DNA of 58,796 nt. It comes from Oscillospiraceae bacterium (GTDB lineage Bacteria; Bacillota; Clostridia; Oscillospirales; Oscillospiraceae). The stretch covers positions 1 through 58,796 of the forward strand of contig CADARY010000035.1 in assembly GCA_902790375.1 (NCBI GenBank), read 5' to 3'. How positions within the stretch are numbered: the first letter of the stretch is position 1; every line of letters starts with the position of its first letter. Of the stretch, positions 55,570 through 58,796 are shown piece after piece. The position numbers and the translations under genes are program-made. The notes beneath the pieces were generated by a model, which made no database searches, was not told the origin of the DNA, and was given only the letters and a program-made list of their open reading frames with translations.

Positions 55570-57005
55570 TCAAGATTAAAAAATACAAATACGGTGGACT
55601 TTCAATCGAAATAACACGTAGATGCAATAAACATTGTGACCACTGCTCGAAAGGTGATACACAAAATATTACGATAACAAAAGAGATTGTTAATAGAATT
55701 TTTCAGAATGTATCTGACTGTGAAATGGTATGTATCACCGGCGGTGAGACGACACTTGAGCTTAATATGCTTGAATATTTAGTTGATTGTATAATTAAAA
55801 GCGATTGGGATACCAAAATTCTCCAGTTGACAACGAACGGTGTTATCAAGGATCGGCAATTGGTTGATATTTTCGGGCGGTTTTGCAATAGCGGTCAGGA
55901 TCGTAAAGCATATATCCGCATTTCGAATGATATGTTTCATTCCCGCGAAGAATACGAGCCAGCCATGAAGTTTTATAAGGATATGGCTGAAACTGTTTCT
56001 AAACACATTTTTGTAATATATACCGGTTCGATCATTTCATTAAAGTATGAGGGGCGCGCGAAAAAGTACATTGATGAACACCCGGAATACTGTACACCTT
56101 TTTCTTGTGTTGCGACATTTCCTTGCATAAATCGCCGTGTAAAAATAGAGGATGATTTTATCCCCTGCATTTTAGCCATTGGTGCAAACGGCAATTTCGG
56201 ATTCGAAGATGATTCGAGTTATAAACGGTTTGATGACCTGGCATTTGGCAATATACTTTCTAACTCTATGGCTGATTTAATTGATCGTAATAACGACAAT
56301 TGTTTATTAACCTGCGCTGAAAACGAATCATATAATGTTGCTAATTCCTGGCGCTTTTGGAATCATGCTATTTACGATACTGATTCTTCGCTTTCGCTCA
56401 AAATTTATCAGCTCTTTATTGAGAGAATAATTTTTATCCGTAAGTGGGCGAAAGAGAATTTTCCTTGCCTGGCAACACAAGATATAATTGAACATATTCC
56501 AATAGCTCCATTATATAAGACAGACAGCGAGGAGGCCCGAGAGCAGTTTTTCGATGAGCTTATAACACTTATTAAAACTATATATTTGATGACTCAATAT
56601 AAAGAGATTCAATCAAAAAAAGATTCAACGATATTTGAAAATATTATATCGTCTTTAAATAATTTCGTTTCCGAGAAATCAGATCCCGAGTGGGAAAAAG
56701 AATTTGCCTTAAAACACATTGACGATGAAACGAAAACATTTTTCCTGAACGAAATCAGCAAAACAAAAGACCCAGAAGAAGAATCCTATTATTATTTCTT
56801 GTTGTTCGTTATTGCACTCTTAAATAACGCAAATGAAAATGATCCCATGTACCCAAGATTATTTCTCCCTGGGTTTGTTGGTGATAAATGGCATATTCTT
56901 ACCCATTCTGAAGCTTTCAAGGTACTTGACGAGCTGAATTCTGATTATTCATTTTCCAGCCAAAAACCGGATAACAGCAAGAATTTTCCTTGCGATCCAG
57001 AATAA
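55566..57005 (+). CDS. Radical SAM protein of the island
   Basis: 479 residues if started at the GTG at 55566; an AGGTGATC ribosome-like site sits better for an ATT at 55575. The radical SAM cluster is CNKHCDHC near residue 20, followed by ITGGETTLE. A second cysteine cluster (EYCTPFSCVATFPC, then DFIPCILAIGANGNF) resembles a SPASM/twitch-type auxiliary region. The C-terminal 220 residues are helical and unfamiliar. Strong AT bias, unlike the chromosome. Reaction unknown; peptide modification is one option given the tiny upstream ORF. Confidence 0.8.
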   Translation: MIKIKKYKYGGLSIEITRRCNKHCDHCSKGDTQNITITKEIVNRIFQNVSDCEMVCITGGETTLELNMLEYLVDCIIKSDWDTKILQLTTNGVIKDRQLVDIFGRFCNSGQDRKAYIRISNDMFHSREEYEPAMKFYKDMAETVSKHIFVIYTGSIISLKYEGRAKKYIDEHPEYCTPFSCVATFPCINRRVKIEDDFIPCILAIGANGNFGFEDDSSYKRFDDLAFGNILSNSMADLIDRNNDNCLLTCAENESYNVANSWRFWNHAIYDTDSSLSLKIYQLFIERIIFIRKWAKENFPCLATQDIIEHIPIAPLYKTDSEEAREQFFDELITLIKTIYLMTQYKEIQSKKDSTIFENIISSLNNFVSEKSDPEWEKEFALKHIDDETKTFFLNEISKTKDPEEESYYYFLLFVIALLNNANENDPMYPRLFLPGFVGDKWHILTHSEAFKVLDELNSDYSFSSQKPDNSKNFPCDPE

Positions 57006-57098
57006 TAAAGAAAGCATAACTCCCGCTCCGCGCCCCGATTTCCTTTTGAGGCCATGGGGCGCGTTCTTCTCAAAACTATAAACGGAGATGATTGATTA

Positions 57099-57128
57099 TT
57101 GCTGAAGTCATTTGTTGTGTGGTATAAT
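57099..57128 (+). promoter_or_regulatory. Promoter of the integrase gene
   Basis: TTGCTG (57099-57104), 18 bp, perfect TATAAT (57123-57128). Confidence 0.65.
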
Positions 57129-57168
57129 TACAGCGCTATGATTGCCGCCATCAGAAGGAGGTTAACAA

Positions 57169-58338
57169 ATGACGGCAATTGACTTGCGTTTAAGATCCAG
57201 CCTAAAACAACGTAACGGTTATTACATTGTCCGCCTATCATGGTACGATGCAAAAGGACAGCGCAAGCAGACGAATGTCACAACGGGATTGCAAGTTGTC
57301 GGAAACAAGTACCGCGCAGAAGCACGAGAAAAAGAAATATACAGACAATACGAGAGCGTATTACTAGCCGAATCGCAAGAGGCAAGCAAAATATTTTATC
57401 ATGAGTGGTTAACGAAATGGCTAAAATTTCAGGAGAACAAAATATCACCATCAACTTTCTATAGTTATAAGATCGTCGTTGAAAAGCACATCATTCCATA
57501 TTTTAAAGACCGAGATATTACATTAGCCGAATTGAACTGTAAAAGGATCGAATCATATTTCGATTATCGGTTAAAATCTTCAGATGTTAGTGTTAATAGC
57601 TTGAAGCATGAACGGTGCTATATTAGCTCGTCGCTGAAATATGCGGTAACTGAAGGCGTATTAAAGTATAATCCGGCCAATGGGGTACGGCTCCCAAAGA
57701 TTCAAAAGCATATAGCGAATACCTACACGAATGAGCAGTTAAAAACTTTTTTATCGGCTATTTCGGGATCAGAGTTAGAGCCCGCTATACTTATGGCGGC
57801 GTGGTTTGGCTTCAGGCGTGGCGAGGTGATCGGTATGCGCTGGGACTGTATCGACATTAAAAACAAAACAATTGCAGTACGCGGCACTGTTAAATCACAG
57901 GGTAAAAACGGCTATTCTGTTTATTATGTGCCTAGCGCAAAGAACAATACATCTATTAGAACTTTGCCGATGACTGAAGAACAGGCCGAATACTTTTCAA
58001 AGCTCAAAGAACAGCAGAAGCACAGGCAAGCCGTCAAGGGTTACTGTCATGATTTTGATGCTTTTATATGCACATATAAAGATGGTAAACTAATTTCTCC
58101 GAATGTATTGACGCGCGCTGTACCTAAATTGACTGAAGCTTGCGGACTTCCACGGTTAAAGCTCCATGAACTCAGGCATACCTGTTTATCGCTTATGATA
58201 CAAAACGGCATATCTGTTCTTGATGCAGCATCATGGGCTGGGCATTCATCCCCATCCACGACACAAAACATTTACGCGCATGTTGACGCCCGCTCAAAAG
58301 AAAAAATTTCCGCCATCCTGGCAGAGCTTCTTTCCTGA
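57169..58338 (+). CDS. int: Tyrosine site-specific integrase
   Basis: 389 residues, ATG behind AGAAGGAGGTTAACAA. An N-terminal AP2-like arm-binding part (NGYYIVRLSWYDAKGQRKQT), a SAM-like core-binding domain (SKIFYHEWLTKWLKFQENK) and a catalytic domain with Arg in WFGFRRGEVIGMRWD, HELRHTCLSLM, GHSSPSTTQNIYAHV (final Tyr nucleophile). It lies 128 bp from the intact tRNA-Leu, so it should catalyse insertion at the tRNA 3' end (attB within the 58-bp repeat). Confidence 0.95.
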   Translation: MTAIDLRLRSSLKQRNGYYIVRLSWYDAKGQRKQTNVTTGLQVVGNKYRAEAREKEIYRQYESVLLAESQEASKIFYHEWLTKWLKFQENKISPSTFYSYKIVVEKHIIPYFKDRDITLAELNCKRIESYFDYRLKSSDVSVNSLKHERCYISSSLKYAVTEGVLKYNPANGVRLPKIQKHIANTYTNEQLKTFLSAISGSELEPAILMAAWFGFRRGEVIGMRWDCIDIKNKTIAVRGTVKSQGKNGYSVYYVPSAKNNTSIRTLPMTEEQAEYFSKLKEQQKHRQAVKGYCHDFDAFICTYKDGKLISPNVLTRAVPKLTEACGLPRLKLHELRHTCLSLMIQNGISVLDAASWAGHSSPSTTQNIYAHVDARSKEKISAILAELLS

Positions 58339-58466
58339 ATTGTCCGCTGTGCCTATTTTGTGACTAATAGCCCCAAGACCGCGAAATGGTAGACTTGTGA
58401 AATTGCTTAAAAAGTTCCCAAAATAACAAAAAAGACCCAAAATCTTACGACTTTGAGTCTTAAAAG

Positions 58467-58524
58467 TGGTGCGCGAGGCGGGACTTGAACCCGCACGTCC
58501 GGAGTGGACACTAGAACCTGAATC
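58467..58524. repeat. attR: 58-bp repeat within tRNA-Leu
   Basis: Identical to attL at 50296-50353. The gap 58339-58466 before it holds a tRNA terminator-like hairpin (AAGAC ... GTCTT, 58432-58461) and no gene. Confidence 0.9.
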
Positions 58525-58554
58525 TAGCGAGTCTGCCAATTCCACCACTCGCGC
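58467..58554 (-). tRNA. tRNA-Leu (anticodon CAG)
   Basis: Minus strand from 58554: acceptor GCGCGAG pairs with CTCGCGC and CCA is encoded. The anticodon stem CTAGA / TCTAG encloses loop TTCAGGT (anticodon CAG, decoding CUG). The long class-II variable arm (TGTCCACTCCGGAC) and T-arm GCGGGTTCAAGTCCCGC are clear. The island restored its 3' end on integration. Confidence 0.95.
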
Positions 58555-58572
58555 ATCTGTGAAAGCTTGGTT

Positions 58573-58601
58573 ATAATAGCATTTAACAGACGACTTGTCA
58601 A
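58573..58601 (-). promoter_or_regulatory. Promoter of tRNA-Leu
   Basis: Minus strand TTGACA (58601-58596), 17 bp, TATTAT (58578-58573), 19 bp before the tRNA 5' end. Confidence 0.85.
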
Positions 58602-58699
58602 GCGCTTTTTTCGTCAGTGTCAAGTTTTTTTGTTGGTTTGTCAATGATGTGTTACAGAATTAGGAAAAGGCAATAGGACTTGCTTAGGTGAGAGCCAGT

Positions 58700-58796
58700 T
58701 AAGGCAATACCGCATAATTCGGCAAGAGCAGATCCTGAGAAAATTTGGGTTCTGATAAAGGCACTTTTTCGCAGATGTACTTTGTGTACCTCAAGA
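58700..58796. repeat. TA-flanked MITE, truncated by window edge
   Basis: T58700 and A58701 then the element; 58701-58796 is identical over 96 bp to 49703-49798. Same orientation as the copy left of the island. Confidence 0.85.

Larger units (their letters stand above)
50296..58524. mobile_element. Integrated island in tRNA-Leu(CAG)
   Basis: About 8.2 kb bounded by 58-bp direct repeats from tRNA-Leu, with a tyrosine integrase next to the intact tRNA end. Clearly more AT-rich than the chromosome to its left. It carries a Cro/C1-type repressor with an operator array, small genes, a serine resolvase, HTH and replication-initiator genes, iterons and a radical SAM gene. No structural phage or conjugation genes are visible. 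It resembles a phage satellite or a small integrative replicon. Confidence 0.85.

Noticed and set aside
50296-58524. Complete prophage
   Set aside because: No capsid, terminase, portal, tail or lysis gene is recognisable; the cargo is regulatory, replicative and integrative only.
58294-58644. 116-codon minus-strand frame over the tRNA
   Set aside because: It reads through the tRNA-Leu gene and its promoter; coding is implausible there.

Overview
The window looks like a piece of a GC-rich gut Clostridia chromosome, most likely Oscillospiraceae/Ruminococcaceae-like. This is inferred from Gram-positive signals and gene content, not from an rRNA or marker search. Supporting features are strong GGAGG ribosome sites, many TTGACA-N17-TATAAT-type promoters, lipoprotein and Sec signals without outer-membrane genes, InlB-type repeat surface proteins, a split B12 methionine synthase, and many orphan cell-envelope proteins.

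Layout. 1-3.9 kb: a secreted transglutaminase-like protein (cut by the left edge) and an Fe-S/FMN/FAD enoate-reductase-type enzyme with a 72-residue membrane partner. 4.1-6.2 kb: a sugar nucleotidyltransferase and galE. 6.4-10.7 kb: a minus-strand run trmL-pgk-tpiA-gpmI (lower glycolysis). 10.8-16.6 kb: an anaerobic radical SAM enzyme, a PAP2 phosphatase, an FMN alpha-hydroxy-acid oxidase coupled to a Nudix hydrolase, and a phosphoglucomutase. 16.9-21.2 kb: an 806-residue InlB-repeat/LRR surface protein, a GGDEF cyclase and an SH3-like double-glycine microprotein. 21.4-25.7 kb: a PfkB kinase with ychF, a small CX5R phosphatase, an L,D-transpeptidase and a LysM double-glycine microprotein. 25.8-30.2 kb: an M13 peptidase lipoprotein in one operon with an ABC-2 exporter. 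30.6-34.1 kb: a secreted zinc-ribbon protein, a second LysM microprotein and an orphan solute-binding lipoprotein. 34.4-39.4 kb: an HD protein, a NeuD-like acyltransferase fused to an acyl-carrier domain, an AMP ligase, an SLC13-type transporter and a third type of double-glycine microprotein. 39.7-46 kb: a three-gene methionine-synthase operon and malic enzyme. 46-49.6 kb: accessory debris (TnpV-like remnant, AAA_14/DUF4143 ATPase, a small operon with a frameshift, a DUF6061-like pseudogene). 49.7-58.8 kb: an AT-rich island of about 8.2 kb inserted in tRNA-Leu(CAG), with integrase, repressor, replication initiator with iterons, resolvase, a candidate structured RNA and a radical SAM enzyme with a tiny upstream ORF.

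Two things stand out. First, four scattered genes encode tiny proteins with a bacteriocin-type double-glycine leader joined not to a toxin but to an SH3-like domain, a LysM domain (two paralogues) or an unknown domain. Three of them share one promoter layout: two TGTGA(C/G) boxes exactly 11 bp apart, 11 bp upstream of the -10. This looks like a dispersed, co-regulated secretion regulon of wall-binding microproteins. Second, the tRNA-Leu island is well organised: repeated 16-bp operators sit in the promoters around its own repressor, and four 22-bp iterons overlap the end of the replication-initiator gene. An older tRNA scar just outside shows an earlier integration at the same tRNA.

Six intergenic palindromic elements with CGTAGGGG/CCCCTACG ends, and three TA-flanked MITE-like elements, are scattered through the window.
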